Shown in pieces: positions 1 through 14,102 of a DNA stretch of 64,000 nt. The translations under genes were made by a program, and so were the position numbers. Positions within the stretch are counted from its first letter, which is position 1. Every line of letters begins with the position of its first letter. The notes under the pieces are model-generated. The model saw nothing but the letters and a program-made list of their open reading frames with translations. It was not told the DNA's origin and ran no database searches. Source of the DNA: Neobacillus nitrireducens (lineage in GTDB: Bacteria; Bacillota; Bacilli; Bacillales; Cytobacillaceae); contig NZ_CP133262.1 of the NCBI RefSeq assembly GCF_030915405.1, positions 2,914,001 through 2,978,000 of the forward strand, given 5' to 3'.

Positions 1-1053
1 GCCCATTTTCCGTTTTGTTTTCGCCTCTTTCTTTCCATATAAGTGAATCTTCCAGTCGTTCATCGTCGGAATTTCCTTATAAAGATTTTCAAGATGCTCT
101 CCTAATAGGTTGACCATAACAGCCGGTTTTAATAGCCCGGTATTCCCTAACGGCCAATTACAAATGGCACGGATATGCTGTTCAAACTGTGACGTCTCGC
201 AAGCTTCGATTGAGAAATGGCCGGAATTATGCGGCCGTGGTGCCAATTCATTTATATAAATTGCTCCACCACTCGTCAAAAACATTTCGACAGCAAGCGT
301 CCCGACTAATTGTAACGAATCAGCCAGCTTCTTTGCTAGTAGTACAGCTTCATTCTGTAAAACTTCTGAAATTCGTGCAGGAACAATCGTCGTATCTAAA
401 ATATTCTCTACATGTCTGTTTTCAGCCACTGGAAGAAATGAAGTCTCCCCATCAAGCTTTCTTGTCACAATTACCGATAGTTCTTTTTCAAAAGGAATCC
501 ATTTCTCTAATACACAGGCACCATGTTTTAGAAGGGGTTCACCCTTTGATAAATCCTGCGGTTCCCTAATCACCAGTTGACCCTTTCCGTCATAACCGCC
601 TCTTGCCGTTTTTAAGACTGCTGGGTAACCGATTGTATTTATTTTTAAAAATAAATCCTCTAAGCTGTTAATCACTTCATAGGGTGCTACTTCCACACCT
701 GATTGTTGGATCGCCGCTTTCTCCTTAATCCTGTCCTGCGTGATAGTTAGCAATCTCGGGCCTTGCGGGACATAGGCTTGATTACATAACCACATTAATG
801 TATCTGCATCAATGTTTTCAAATTCATAAGTAATGACATCACTAACTTTTGCTAATTTACCGATGGCTTCACGATCATCATAAGCCCCGATCACTTCAAT
901 ATCAGCAACTTGTCCGCATGGTGAGTCCTCCGTCGGTTCTAATACTGCGATTCGAAAGCCTTGAGCCTTTGCTGCTAGAGCCATCATTCTGCCAAGCTGG
1001 CCGCCGCCAATTATTCCAATCGTCGCACCTGGTAAAATTGTTCTATTAGACAA
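1..1053 (-). CDS. purK: 5-(carboxyamino)imidazole ribonucleotide synthase, C-terminus cut by window edge
   Basis: ATP-grasp enzyme of purine synthesis. It carboxylates aminoimidazole ribonucleotide with ATP and bicarbonate and hands the product to PurE. The minus-strand frame is open from about 1062 to base 1. Near the N-terminus it shows the nucleotide-binding [12 protein letters not shown] stretch (about residues 12-23). The last codons in the window read RKMG, matching the RKMGH motif close to the C-terminus of the family, so only about 30 residues are missing. I chose the TTG at 1053, which gives a start like that of Bacillus PurK and overlaps the purE stop by a few bases. A GTG at 1062 is the alternative. 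It is translated right after purE and shares its riboswitch. Confidence 0.93.
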   Translation of the reverse strand, partial: MSNRTILPGATIGIIGGGQLGRMMALAAKAQGFRIAVLEPTEDSPCGQVADIEVIGAYDDREAIGKLAKVSDVITYEFENIDADTLMWLCNQAYVPQGPRLLTITQDRIKEKAAIQQSGVEVAPYEVINSLEDLFLKINTIGYPAVLKTARGGYDGKGQLVIREPQDLSKGEPLLKHGACVLEKWIPFEKELSVIVTRKLDGETSFLPVAENRHVENILDTTIVPARISEVLQNEAVLLAKKLADSLQLVGTLAVEMFLTSGGAIYINELAPRPHNSGHFSIEACETSQFEQHIRAICNWPLGNTGLLKPAVMVNLLGEHLENLYKEIPTMNDWKIHLYGKKEAKTKRKMG

Positions 1054-1534
1054 GTTGATCACTACTTTCTAGTACCGCTTGTTTGGTAGCTTCTCTTTTA
1101 GCCTCTAATTTATCAGCTAATTCAGCGTCAACAGTTGCTAAAATTTGTGCGGCAAGCAAGCCTGCATTTAACGCACCGGCTTTCCCTATTGCAACGGTTG
1201 CTACGGGTACACCCCCTGGCATTTGGACGATTGACAGCAACGAATCTAACCCTTTTAATGCCTGTGTTTGCACGGGCACTCCGATTACCGGCAAGGTGGT
1301 TTTTGCTGCTACCATTCCGGGAAGATGGGCCGCACCGCCGGCTCCGGCAATAATCACCTTCAAGCCTCTTTCCCTGGCTTCCTTCGCATATGTAAACATC
1401 AAATCAGGTGTCCGATGAGCCGATACGACCTTTTTTTCATAAGTAATTTCGAATTGGTCAAGTACGTCACAGGCATGTTTCATTGTTTCCCAGTCTGATT
1501 TACTCCCCATGATAACTCCAACAAGAACCGTCAT
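1046..1534 (-). CDS. purE: N5-carboxyaminoimidazole ribonucleotide mutase
   Basis: Cytosolic class I PurE of 162 residues. It moves the carboxyl group of N5-CAIR to carbon 4, the step after PurK. Visible motifs are GSKSD (10-14), SAHRTP (38-43) and the glycine-rich [10 protein letters not shown] (64-73), all active-site segments of the family. An ATG at 1558 lies in frame, but the ATG at 1534 has the proper site (AAAGGGGG just upstream) and gives the normal family start [10 protein letters not shown]. It is the first gene of a pur operon reading out of the window on the left. Expression should be governed by the guanine riboswitch and terminator just upstream (1560-1747). Confidence 0.95.
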   Translation of the reverse strand: MTVLVGVIMGSKSDWETMKHACDVLDQFEITYEKKVVSAHRTPDLMFTYAKEARERGLKVIIAGAGGAAHLPGMVAAKTTLPVIGVPVQTQALKGLDSLLSIVQMPGGVPVATVAIGKAGALNAGLLAAQILATVDAELADKLEAKREATKQAVLESSDQLV

Positions 1535-1559
1535 CTCAAATCCCCCTTTTATACCCAAA

Positions 1560-1616
1560 ATAAAATGCCCGTAACAAATAGCATCTCTAGAAAGAGAAAG
1601 CCATTTGTCCGGGCAT
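1560..1616 (-). terminator. riboswitch-controlled terminator before purE
   Basis: Minus-strand hairpin with arms around ATGCCCGGACAAAT and ATTTGTTACGGGCAT followed by a T-rich run. It lies between the purine aptamer and the purE start, the usual place for the expression platform of a Bacillus pur riboswitch. Confidence 0.85.
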
Positions 1617-1676
1617 CATGATGATAGACAACATAAAGTAAGGGACTGCCCCTTAATTGCCAGACCTATTGACTTT

Positions 1677-1747
1677 CCCTCATAGTCCAATAATTTACGG
1701 TTATTGGGTAGAAACTTATGGGCCATATCCCCATGGATATACGAGGG
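1677..1747 (-). promoter_or_regulatory. guanine-type purine riboswitch aptamer (purE)
   Basis: On the minus strand the P1 arms are CCCTCGTA and TATGAGGG. P2 closes the canonical loop GATATGG, J2/3 reads AGTTTCTACC, and the P3 loop is CCGTAAA. The specificity position in GACTATG is C, which pairs guanine or hypoxanthine rather than adenine. Purine binding should favour the downstream terminator and switch purE-purK off. Confidence 0.95.
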
Positions 1748-1852
1748 TAAAGATTAATTGTTTAATTCACTCCTATATCTTACAATCAACTCATGAAGGT
1801 GTCAATAAATAAATCGAACGTTATTTTCAAATAGAACTACAATGTTCGTGTT

Positions 1853-2056
1853 TTACTCAATTAATGCGCCTTCAAAGATAATTTGTCGCGCTACAGGTTC
1901 ATAAATGGTTTCACTGCCTTTTTTAATTTCTTGAAAAATAGGCTTTTCCGTTCGGCGTACAGGTGTATATCCCAACTTTTTCATTCTATTCAAGCAGTCC
2001 TCAATACTTTCACTTTCCTGAACCTCAAATTGCATTTTCTTTTTACCCATTGACAA
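1853..2056 (-). CDS. yebG: NETI-motif family small protein, YebG-like
   Basis: Protein of 67 residues with a lysine-rich N-terminus, then a compact domain with RRTEKPIFQEI and RQIIFEGAL. It resembles the NETI-motif family (YebG of B. subtilis), where the signature lies in the segment before YEP; here that reads SETIYEP. The function is unknown. In B. subtilis the gene also lies close to purE, which supports the call. No partner domain, membrane segment or signal peptide is visible. It sits 21 bp beyond the stop of the mechanosensitive channel gene on the same strand and may be co-transcribed with it. Confidence 0.8.
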   Translation of the reverse strand: MSMGKKKMQFEVQESESIEDCLNRMKKLGYTPVRRTEKPIFQEIKKGSETIYEPVARQIIFEGALIE

Positions 2057-2077
2057 TACTTACCTCCGATTCCACTA

Positions 2078-2977
2078 TTATTTTTCCTCTCTTACTAAGG
2101 CATTTTCTAATTGTCTTACTAACATGGTGTCTTCCGCCAGTTTTATTTGATAATCAAAAAGGGTTTGGGCGAGAATCCTTCTTGCACCCTTGGCTGCATC
2201 CCAATAATAGGCATCATCAACAAGACCAGTCACCGTGTATTCTATCCCTCGATAGCCCGAATTTATGGTGGTTATTCCATATACTTTAAACGGCTCGATT
2301 GGACAATTGGAGTGGTCTAATTTTAAACACGGTTGGTGTACTTCATTTATACTTTCACAAGCAATCTCAAGAATTTCAAACACTCGTTCAGGATTCTCAC
2401 GATAGCTTACCACTACTCTTTCAATCACCCGCATTTGATCGATATTAAAGTTATGAATCTGCTTTACTTCTCCATTGCTAATCGTTAAAACCTTTCCACT
2501 CCATTCTCGAATTTTTACAAACCTTAATCCAATATCCACAACCGTTCCATTAAAGGTATTATTGATGGTTATAAAATCGCCCTTATGCAGTTGCTTTTCA
2601 TAAATTAAAAAAATACCTGAAAGAATATCTTTGATTAAGCTTTGAGCTCCAAAACCGAGGATTACCCCGAGAATTCCCGCCCCGGCAAGAATTCTTCCAA
2701 AATTACTTACATATTGGGAGATGGCAAAAAAGGTAAAACTAATGGTTACTGTGTATTTTGTTAACGAACGAATCATGCTTTCGATCGTTTGCTCTTTACG
2801 TTCCTCAATGAAATGGGTCTTTAGAAAGAAGTTATGAACCGTTTTATTTATGATAATAACAATTACTCTTGCAATAATAGCTGCTAATAGGATGCTTATC
2901 AATTTATAGTGATGCAGAAATTCCATCCAATCCATCATATCACCTACTTGTTTTCCAATCATGCTTAGTGTTTGCAA
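2078..2977 (-). CDS. small-conductance mechanosensitive ion channel (MscS family)
   Basis: Membrane channel of 299 residues that releases solutes on hypo-osmotic shock. It has hydrophobic segments at about 25-45, 72-92 and 95-122. The third, GAGILGVILGFGAQSLIKD (99-117), is the glycine/alanine-rich pore helix of MscS channels. It is followed by the beta domain (HKGDFITI and onwards) and a cytoplasmic alpha/beta domain. This is the short three-helix architecture, similar in size to YkuT of B. subtilis; the exact paralogue is not clear. It lies directly downstream of the rRNA operon on the same strand, behind the 5S terminator. Confidence 0.88.
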   Translation of the reverse strand: MQTLSMIGKQVGDMMDWMEFLHHYKLISILLAAIIARVIVIIINKTVHNFFLKTHFIEERKEQTIESMIRSLTKYTVTISFTFFAISQYVSNFGRILAGAGILGVILGFGAQSLIKDILSGIFLIYEKQLHKGDFITINNTFNGTVVDIGLRFVKIREWSGKVLTISNGEVKQIHNFNIDQMRVIERVVVSYRENPERVFEILEIACESINEVHQPCLKLDHSNCPIEPFKVYGITTINSGYRGIEYTVTGLVDDAYYWDAAKGARRILAQTLFDYQIKLAEDTMLVRQLENALVREEK

Positions 2978-3053
2978 TGTTTGATGTTAAAAACAAATAG
3001 AGGGAAAATAATTTATTACGGTAGACATTTTGTCCTTCAGAACTCCCATATAA

Positions 3054-3082
3054 CAAAAAAACAACCATTTCTGGTTGTTCTT
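3054..3082 (-). terminator. rRNA operon terminator
   Basis: Minus-strand stem-loop AACAACCAGAAATGGTTGTT followed by seven T residues, starting just after the 3' end of the 5S gene. Expected intrinsic terminator of the rrn operon. Confidence 0.9.
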
Positions 3083-3089
3083 TAAATGT

Positions 3090-3206
<117 letters not shown>

Positions 3207-3275
3207 CTATAAAATTAGAGGAATCGTTCCCTCAAAACTAGATAATGCAGAAGAAGTTGTAAAAACGAGTTATCA

Positions 3276-3426
3276 TTGTCCAGCTCCAGCGTCCAACGAC
3301 TAGTGTCCTTCGGTCTTTTCCCTACGATAAGTCAACATCGAATCGCTACGCTCTTCGTGTTTCCTTTATCTCAGTCAAAGCCCTCCAGGCCATACGTCGC
3401 TAAGCGGACGCTTCCGCTTTTCGTTT
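3276..3426 (-). repeat. Bacillaceae-type intergenic repeat inside the 23S-5S spacer
   Basis: The spacer holds a segment running from TGTCCAGCTCCAGCG to GCGGACGCTTCCGCTTTTC. It resembles the TAGCTCCAGCGCC...CGCTTCCGCTTTTC repeats common between genes in Bacillus-like genomes (from memory). A shorter decayed copy seems to lie next to guaA (16837-16882). It adds about 150 bp to an otherwise short spacer. Confidence 0.6.
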
Positions 3427-3427
3427 T

Positions 3428-8101
<4,674 letters not shown>

Positions 8102-8341
8102 ATGAGACTTCCATCACGGGATGCTTTACCCCGTGATGGTTAGTCGAATCAATCGGGTATTTACGAGCAGTTTATCCGATAGGATATTACTGCTCGTTAA
8201 TACGCGGAAAAGTTGATTAGCTCATTTGTTACGTTGGCTTAGTTTCATTGTTGAAACTAATAATTTTTGTTTGTTTTGCACGATTTTGTTTGTTTAGTTT
8301 TCAAAGAACAAGTTCGCCACTTCTTTTGAAGCAACTTTATA

Positions 8342-8370
8342 ACTATATCATTTCAGCAATTCGTTGTCAA
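8342..8370 (-). promoter_or_regulatory. rrn promoter P2 (sigma A)
   Basis: TTGACA (8370-8365), 17-bp spacer, TATAGT (8347-8342), about 240 bp upstream of mature 16S. A near-consensus promoter, as expected for the downstream of two rrn promoters. Confidence 0.9.
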
Positions 8371-8433
8371 CACCCTTTTTGATGTTTTTCAACATTGTTG
8401 AGTTATTAACTCGTCAATAACGACTGCTTAAAT

Positions 8434-8462
8434 ATATTACCACTTAGGCTAGTTTACGTCAA
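8434..8462 (-). promoter_or_regulatory. rrn promoter P1 (sigma A)
   Basis: TTGACG (8462-8457), 17-bp spacer, TAATAT (8439-8434), about 92 bp upstream of P2. The pair forms the tandem P1-P2 arrangement usual for Bacillus rRNA operons. The rest of 8102-8515 is leader with a boxA-like GTTCTTTGAAAACTAAACAA stretch. Confidence 0.82.
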
Positions 8463-8515
8463 TGAAAATTTCAAATGAATTTCCCCATATCGACTTTCTT
8501 CTATTAATAAAATAT

Positions 8516-8544
8516 GAAAGCCGGTCCAACTGTTGGACCGGCTT
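8516..8544 (-). terminator. ptsG terminator
   Basis: Perfect 13-bp stem (AAGCCGGTCCAAC / GTTGGACCGGCTT) with a two-base TG loop, just past the ptsG stop. The T-run is weak. Confidence 0.8.
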
Positions 8545-8549
8545 CAATC

Positions 8550-10628
8550 TTACTTAGTTATCTTAATGATACCCTCTTGTTTTAACTCAACTTGGCCTTG
8601 TTTATTAATTACAACTTTTTCACCTTCAGCTAAGTTCGTGAAAACAATTGGCGTGATTGTAGATGTTGCATGTTCTTTAATGTAATTTAAATCAACTTTT
8701 AATAAAGGCTGACCTTGTTCAATGATGTCATCTTCTGAAACTAATGTCTCAAAACCTTGACCTTTTAAATTAACCGTATCAATACCCACATGAATGAGGA
8801 TTTCTCGGCCCGTATCAGATAAAATGCCAATCGCGTGTTTTGTAGGGAATAGGTTTACGATCTTTCCATTAACAGGTGATACAATCATTCCTTCAGCTGG
8901 TACAATTGCAAAACCATCGCCCATCATTTTTCCGGCAAACACTTGATCCGGCACTTCGGTAATTGGCTTTATTTCTCCTTTAAGCGGCGCTACAAATACT
9001 TCATTTTCACGTGCTTTTTGAAGGGCATCTGAATTAACTGCCCCATTCTGTTGCCCCGCATCTTTTTCCACCGTATCAACAGAAGTTGCACGCGGTCTCT
9101 TCCCGGACATGATATCTTTCATTTGTCCTTTAATGGTTTCTGAACGCGGTCCAAAAATCGCTTGAATGTTGTTACCTACTTCAAGGACACCTGCAGCACC
9201 AAGTCTCTTCAACTGGGCTTTATCAACATTTTTACTATCATTGACCGATACACGAAGACGTGTAATACAAGCATCTAAATGAGCAATATTTTCCTTACCA
9301 CCCATTGCATCTAAAATATTAGAAGCTAAATCCGTTTGGCCAGCTTTTCCTGTCGGAGCTTGGCTTTGATCATCTTCCTCTTCTAATTCACGACCCGGTG
9401 TTTTTAAGTTAAACTTGCGAATGGCAAATCGGAATCCGAAGTAATAAATCAATGCAAAGACTAAACCTACAGGAATAACGATCCAAGCATTTGTTTGCGG
9501 GTTAATTAAACCAAATAGAATATAGTCAATTAATCCACCTGAGAATGTCATCCCGATTTTTACATTTAATAAATGCATGGTCATAAACGATAATCCTGCA
9601 AAAATTGCGTGGATTCCAAATAACACTGGAGCAACAAACAAGAACGAGAATTCGATTGGTTCAGTAATACCTGTTAAGAAAGAAGTTAAGGCTGCAGAAG
9701 CCATTAAGCCTCCGACAAACACTTTCTTTTCTGGACGAGCTTCATGGTAAATTGCTAGTGCAGCAGCAGGAAGTCCAAACATCATGAACGGATATTTACC
9801 TGTTGTAAATGTACCTGCAGTTAAATGTTGAACATTATCTTTAATTTGTTCCATGAAAATACGTTGGTCACCACGGACAAGATCGCCAGCGGCATTGGTA
9901 TAACTACCAAATTCATACCAGAATGGAGCATAGAAAATATGATGTAATCCAAATGGAATTAACGATCGTTCAATGACTCCAAAAATAAACGCAGCTAATG
10001 TTCTGTTTGCATCAACCATGTTGGTAGAAAATAAGTTTAAGCCTGTTTGAATTGGCGGCCAAATAAGAATCATTAGCAATCCTAAAAGAACTGTACTTGC
10101 AGCTGTTACAATTGGAACAAATCGCTTACCAGCGAAGAATCCTAGATACGATGGTAATTCAATTTCAAAGAATTTGTTGTACATGTACGCCGCAATCAGA
10201 CCGACGATAATACCACCAAAAACACCAGTTTGCAGTGTCGGAATACCTAATACTGATGCATAGCTTTGAGGATGCTTAGCAAGTGCATCTGCATCAATTC
10301 CTAAAGCGGTTCCCATTGTTGCATTCATAATTAGGAAACCTACTATGGCAGCAAGTCCCGCTACACCTTCTCCTCCAGCTAGCCCAATCGCAACCCCAAC
10401 AGCAAATAATAACGCCAGGTTACCGAATATTACACTACCTGCCTGTTCCATAATCTTCGCAACCATAGCAATGCCGCTATTATCTAAGAACGGAGCGAGG
10501 TCAATTAAAGTTGGGTTTTGAAGCGCATTACCAACCGCTAATAATATCCCTGCTGCAGGCAAAATTGCTACTGGCAACATTAGTGCTTTACCTACTTTTT
10601 GTAAAACACCAAAAGCATTTTTAAACAT
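8550..10628 (-). CDS. ptsG: PTS glucose transporter subunit IICBA
   Basis: Membrane permease of 692 residues that takes up glucose while phosphorylating it. Domain order: EIIC (about 1-400, ten or so hydrophobic segments, starting [20 protein letters not shown]), EIIB with the phosphocysteine in [11 protein letters not shown] (Cys454), EIIA with KHAIGI (His598) and phospho-His613 in [10 protein letters not shown]. Length matches B. subtilis PtsG. Glucose EIIA domains commonly serve other permeases lacking EIIA, so this one could phosphorylate the sucrose permease at 31245-32693, which has no EIIA. The leader carries an RNA antiterminator site and terminator, and the regulator gene glcT lies directly upstream, so induction by glucose through GlcT is expected. 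Confidence 0.96.
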   Translation of the reverse strand: MFKNAFGVLQKVGKALMLPVAILPAAGILLAVGNALQNPTLIDLAPFLDNSGIAMVAKIMEQAGSVIFGNLALLFAVGVAIGLAGGEGVAGLAAIVGFLIMNATMGTALGIDADALAKHPQSYASVLGIPTLQTGVFGGIIVGLIAAYMYNKFFEIELPSYLGFFAGKRFVPIVTAASTVLLGLLMILIWPPIQTGLNLFSTNMVDANRTLAAFIFGVIERSLIPFGLHHIFYAPFWYEFGSYTNAAGDLVRGDQRIFMEQIKDNVQHLTAGTFTTGKYPFMMFGLPAAALAIYHEARPEKKVFVGGLMASAALTSFLTGITEPIEFSFLFVAPVLFGIHAIFAGLSFMTMHLLNVKIGMTFSGGLIDYILFGLINPQTNAWIVIPVGLVFALIYYFGFRFAIRKFNLKTPGRELEEEDDQSQAPTGKAGQTDLASNILDAMGGKENIAHLDACITRLRVSVNDSKNVDKAQLKRLGAAGVLEVGNNIQAIFGPRSETIKGQMKDIMSGKRPRATSVDTVEKDAGQQNGAVNSDALQKARENEVFVAPLKGEIKPITEVPDQVFAGKMMGDGFAIVPAEGMIVSPVNGKIVNLFPTKHAIGILSDTGREILIHVGIDTVNLKGQGFETLVSEDDIIEQGQPLLKVDLNYIKEHATSTITPIVFTNLAEGEKVVINKQGQVELKQEGIIKITK

Positions 10629-10691
10629 AAAATATACCTCCTAATTTTTCGTTTAGCTCATAAAGCGGTTACATTCCCTAGAAAAATCCAA

Positions 10692-10783
10692 CAAAAAAGG
10701 CATGAGTAAAAATCTAACTGAATGAATCTATGGGTATAGATTACCCCATAAATTTCATTTCAATTAAACTTTTTACTCATGCC
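10692..10783 (-). terminator. ptsG leader terminator
   Basis: Minus-strand arms GGCATGAGTAAAAAG and TTTTTACTCATGCC followed by TTTTTTG. It overlaps the antiterminator site, so the two structures exclude each other. Confidence 0.9.
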
Positions 10784-10803
10784 TGATCGAATCAGTAACA
10801 CGT
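10771..10803 (-). promoter_or_regulatory. RNA antiterminator (RAT) for GlcT
   Basis: The minus strand reads ACGTGTTACTGATTCGATCA then GGCATGAGT, very like the B. subtilis ptsG RAT. GlcT binding here would block the terminator at 10692-10783 and allow ptsG expression. Confidence 0.85.
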
Positions 10804-10815
10804 AAAAAATAATTG

Positions 10816-11658
10816 CTATTTAAATTTTTTTTGAAGTCGCTGCAAATGCATTGTCAGATAAACTGCTTCTGCATCAAAGACTTTCAATTTTAATGATTGT
10901 TGCATCACTTTAATGAGCTTCCATGAAAGATTATAACACACAGGATATTCATCTTTCAAGAGGGCAGAAATTTTTTCTGGTTCATCGACTTTCTCCCCCT
11001 TAATCACTCTCTCAATAGCAAAGCGAAGGTGACGAACCAGCCTCATATAATCGATTCCTTCTTTATCTATCTCTATTTCAAGTTGTTCTTCCACCATGTC
11101 AACCAATCTGCTGACTAGCTGTGAATGTTGGTTCACATCAGAAAGATTTTTATTAGTAAGGGCACTGTGAATATGCAAGGCGATAAATCCAACCTCACCA
11201 ATCGGAAGGTTTATCCCTGTCTTATCGTTGATTAGCTCGACGACATCCTTCGCCACTTCATATTCATGTCGATAGAGCGCTTTCGTCTCGATTAAAAATG
11301 GATTTTTCATTTCCAGCCCCTGCGTGACTCTCGTTAAAGCAAACATGAGATGGTCTGTTAAGGCTACATGGATATGTTCATTTAACATCGCATTCGTTCG
11401 TTGCTTAATTAGTTCGATAGCGGCGATAATCACCTCTAAATATTCATTATCTATAAAAGGCAGCAATTTAATATAATTTTCTTGTTCTTTTTCATTTTTT
11501 AAGACAAAGATTTTTTCCACTGAATCTGTTTCAATCGTGTCTCCATGCTTGCGATTAAAACCCATTCCTTTGCCAATCAAAACAACTTCTCCATAGGAAG
11601 GGTGTTCAGCAATCAAAACATTATTATTTAAAACCTTTTCAATTTTCAGCTGTGCCAT
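10816..11658 (-). CDS. glcT: PtsGHI operon transcription antiterminator
   Basis: BglG-family RNA-binding regulator of 280 residues. The CAT RNA-binding domain spans about 1-58 (IEKVLNNNVLIA, GKGMGFNRKHGD). Two PRD domains follow (about 65-170 and 175-280) with the phosphorylatable histidines in DHLMFALTR, ALHIHSA, RHLRFAIER and MHLQRL. In the family, EII-glucose phosphorylates PRD1 and silences the protein when glucose is absent. It lies immediately upstream of the RAT site and ptsG on the same strand, the same order as in B. subtilis. No fusion or truncation is seen. Confidence 0.93.
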   Translation of the reverse strand: MAQLKIEKVLNNNVLIAEHPSYGEVVLIGKGMGFNRKHGDTIETDSVEKIFVLKNEKEQENYIKLLPFIDNEYLEVIIAAIELIKQRTNAMLNEHIHVALTDHLMFALTRVTQGLEMKNPFLIETKALYRHEYEVAKDVVELINDKTGINLPIGEVGFIALHIHSALTNKNLSDVNQHSQLVSRLVDMVEEQLEIEIDKEGIDYMRLVRHLRFAIERVIKGEKVDEPEKISALLKDEYPVCYNLSWKLIKVMQQSLKLKVFDAEAVYLTMHLQRLQKKFK

Positions 11659-11767
11659 ACCCTTTTCCCCATTTCTTCCTTTTAACTCTCGTAATTAAAG
11701 GATAAAAGAGAGAAAACACGAAGTCAATGACAAAGTTCGACAACATCATGTCATGTCCCTTGGAAAA

Positions 11768-12895
11768 TTATTCAAATTTTATTCCTCTTAAGCCAATAAA
11801 GAAGAATAAGCATGAGAATCCAAGCAATGCCAAAGTGTCCTTCAGCAATGTTTCAGCATGCAAGCTTCCACTAATTATTTCTTTAAAACCTGACATCGCC
11901 CAGCTTTGCGGAACAGCTAAAGCTAATTTCTGCATCAACTCTGGCACAAAATCAATCGGCCAATAAACACCGCCAAGCATACAGGTACTGACTATTAATA
12001 CCGCACTTATTGCCGAGGCCTGCTGTTTTGTTTTGACAAGGCCAGCAATCATGAGACCAAAACCTACAACCGTTAAAATTACAAGCGAGGCAAATGGAAT
12101 CAGGTTGGCTAAATTTCCCCAGGTAGTGTCAAACAAGATATTCATCATAACCATTAACACCGCAAGTTGAATCCATCCCATAAAAAAGTAAGACAACAAA
12201 TATCCTAAACTTATTTGGAGCTTACTGGCCGGAGAAACCATCAACCTCCCCCATGTCCCACCGATTCGTTCATCCAAAATCGTTGATGCTGCACCGGATA
12301 AACCAAACATCATGAACATGATGGCAAAACCAACAATCATTAAATTTACCGACGTTTGGGTACTATCATCCGCTTGGAGCAGTTGTTGCTCGACCTTAAT
12401 CCCTTGGTTCGAGGCCACCGCTTCCAATAATTTCGGTAACATTTCTTCTCCTTGTATTCCAACTGCTTGATAGGAGGCAGCAATTAACTCTGCTGTTCCT
12501 TGTAAATGAGGATACAACGCTAGATAGTCATCGGTTTTCCTTTGAACAATAATATCAAACAAAGGGCTCTTATCAATCATTCGTTGCTGGATTTTAGGTG
12601 GGATCACAACTGCTGCAACTGCATCCTGTGCTGCCACATTCTTTTTTGCTTGTGAAAACGGGACCTTTTTCCATTCAAAATGGTTATTCTTCTTTAAAAG
12701 TTCAACAATTCTTGTGCTATTCTCGTCTTGTTTAGCAACAATGTTGACCAGTGGTTTATTCTCTTCTGAATTTGCCACCATTCCCCCAAATATCAAACTA
12801 AATAGGACAGGCATGACAAACATGAGCACAATCGCACCGGGGGATTTAAAAAAACCTTTTAGCTGCAGTGATATAATCGTCCAGATTTTACGCAT
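11768..12895 (-). CDS. ABC-2 type exporter permease
   Basis: Membrane protein of 375 residues with one N-terminal membrane helix, a large extracytoplasmic loop (about 40-180), then five C-terminal helices. This is the ABC2_membrane_3/YhgE-like layout. The segment SGAASTILDERIGGTWGRLMVSPASKL is the conserved cytoplasmic coupling region. It overlaps the next permease gene by 8 bp and is the third gene of an ATPase-permease-permease operon. Gene order and sizes recall yfiLMN (lnrLMN, linearmycin resistance) of B. subtilis, but no two-component system accompanies it here, so the substrate is unknown. Confidence 0.85.
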   Translation of the reverse strand: MRKIWTIISLQLKGFFKSPGAIVLMFVMPVLFSLIFGGMVANSEENKPLVNIVAKQDENSTRIVELLKKNNHFEWKKVPFSQAKKNVAAQDAVAAVVIPPKIQQRMIDKSPLFDIIVQRKTDDYLALYPHLQGTAELIAASYQAVGIQGEEMLPKLLEAVASNQGIKVEQQLLQADDSTQTSVNLMIVGFAIMFMMFGLSGAASTILDERIGGTWGRLMVSPASKLQISLGYLLSYFFMGWIQLAVLMVMMNILFDTTWGNLANLIPFASLVILTVVGFGLMIAGLVKTKQQASAISAVLIVSTCMLGGVYWPIDFVPELMQKLALAVPQSWAMSGFKEIISGSLHAETLLKDTLALLGFSCLFFFIGLRGIKFE

Positions 12896-14087
12896 ATCTC
12901 CCTCTCCTCTCTAATGAAAGGCGAAATAAACCAAACACAAAAAACAACAGTCCTAAACCGAGCGACCCGGCAACGGCTGGCAGGATTTCAGAAACGGTTG
13001 CCCCCGACATAAGGTCTAAATAGGTCTGCAACGCAAGACCATTGGGCAAAAACTTCGTAATGGAAATAACCCAATCAGGGAAAAGATACAACGGCACCAT
13101 ACTTCCTCCAACGGCGGCCATAATTTGTGTAGCAAACATACCTGCGACGCTAAATGCCTTTTCTGTTTTGATGAAGGAACCTGCTAAGATACCAAGGCCA
13201 CAGGCGTTAAAGACAAAACCCACTGTCATCAGTACAATACCAGAAAGCGAGGGACCCCAGTCTACTCCAAATAAAAATTTGGTTCCAAGAATAATCAAAA
13301 AAGCTTGGGCAAGCGAAATGATAATTAATCCGAGCATTTTTCCAGTAAGGTATTGGGTGAAGGTTAGTTTGGTTAGTAGCAATCGATTATAAACAGCTTG
13401 TTCTTTTTCAAGAATCATTGTAGTAACGCCCTGGACCACAGTCATTAATAAAAACATCACACCCATTGCTGCGGCATAATATTGGAAAGATTCCACGGGT
13501 TTTGTTTTTGCGTTGATGGTAGTTTCATCGAGAAGAGGCTGTGTGATTTTATCAGAAGGAGGTTTTGGTTGAACGATACTAGTTCGATTCCCCGCATTGA
13601 CCGGTTGAGCTAGTTGTGATGTGAATACCTCAATCGATATAGAGTTAGAAAATTGCTCAATGACAGTTTGAACGATCGTTGCCTTGATGCCGGGGTCCGG
13701 TACCGTTAGTAGTTTCACCTTGGTATCACTACCTGACATCAGCGCTGAAGTGAAATTTGGCGGAATGATCATGCCAACCGATAGTTTATGATCTTTAATT
13801 TTGTCACGTAATCTATTCTCATCATAGGATTTCACTTTAATTTGTTCGGATAAAGCCTTTGTAAAAACCTCATCTGTTAAAACAGTACTAAGCTCCCCTT
13901 TATCTAAATTCGCAATACCTAGTGTGAATTTCTCTATGGTCACATCTTCATCTTTCTTCATCACATCCCCAAAGGCTGCTCCTAAAATGGCGATTAACAA
14001 TAGCGGCATCATAATCAGCGTAAGAAAGGCCTTCTTATCACGAACGACGATCAGTAAATCTTTTATAGCGAGCCACCAGAAAGTCAC
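12888..14087 (-). CDS. ABC-2 type exporter permease
   Basis: Permease of 399 residues, partner of the gene at 11768. It has an N-terminal helix (about 20-40), an extracytoplasmic domain, and five to six helices from about residue 205. The coupling segment TTMILEKEQAVYNRLLLTKLTF is conserved for the family. It ends in a short basic tail (SLERRGRYA). Together with the ATPase upstream it should form a heterodimeric exporter of lipophilic compounds or antibiotics. The stop overlaps the start of the next gene, showing tight co-translation. Confidence 0.86.
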   Translation of the reverse strand: MTFWWLAIKDLLIVVRDKKAFLTLIMMPLLLIAILGAAFGDVMKKDEDVTIEKFTLGIANLDKGELSTVLTDEVFTKALSEQIKVKSYDENRLRDKIKDHKLSVGMIIPPNFTSALMSGSDTKVKLLTVPDPGIKATIVQTVIEQFSNSISIEVFTSQLAQPVNAGNRTSIVQPKPPSDKITQPLLDETTINAKTKPVESFQYYAAAMGVMFLLMTVVQGVTTMILEKEQAVYNRLLLTKLTFTQYLTGKMLGLIIISLAQAFLIILGTKFLFGVDWGPSLSGIVLMTVGFVFNACGLGILAGSFIKTEKAFSVAGMFATQIMAAVGGSMVPLYLFPDWVISITKFLPNGLALQTYLDLMSGATVSEILPAVAGSLGLGLLFFVFGLFRLSLERRGRYA

Positions 14088-14102
14088 GATTATCCCTCCT
14101 AA

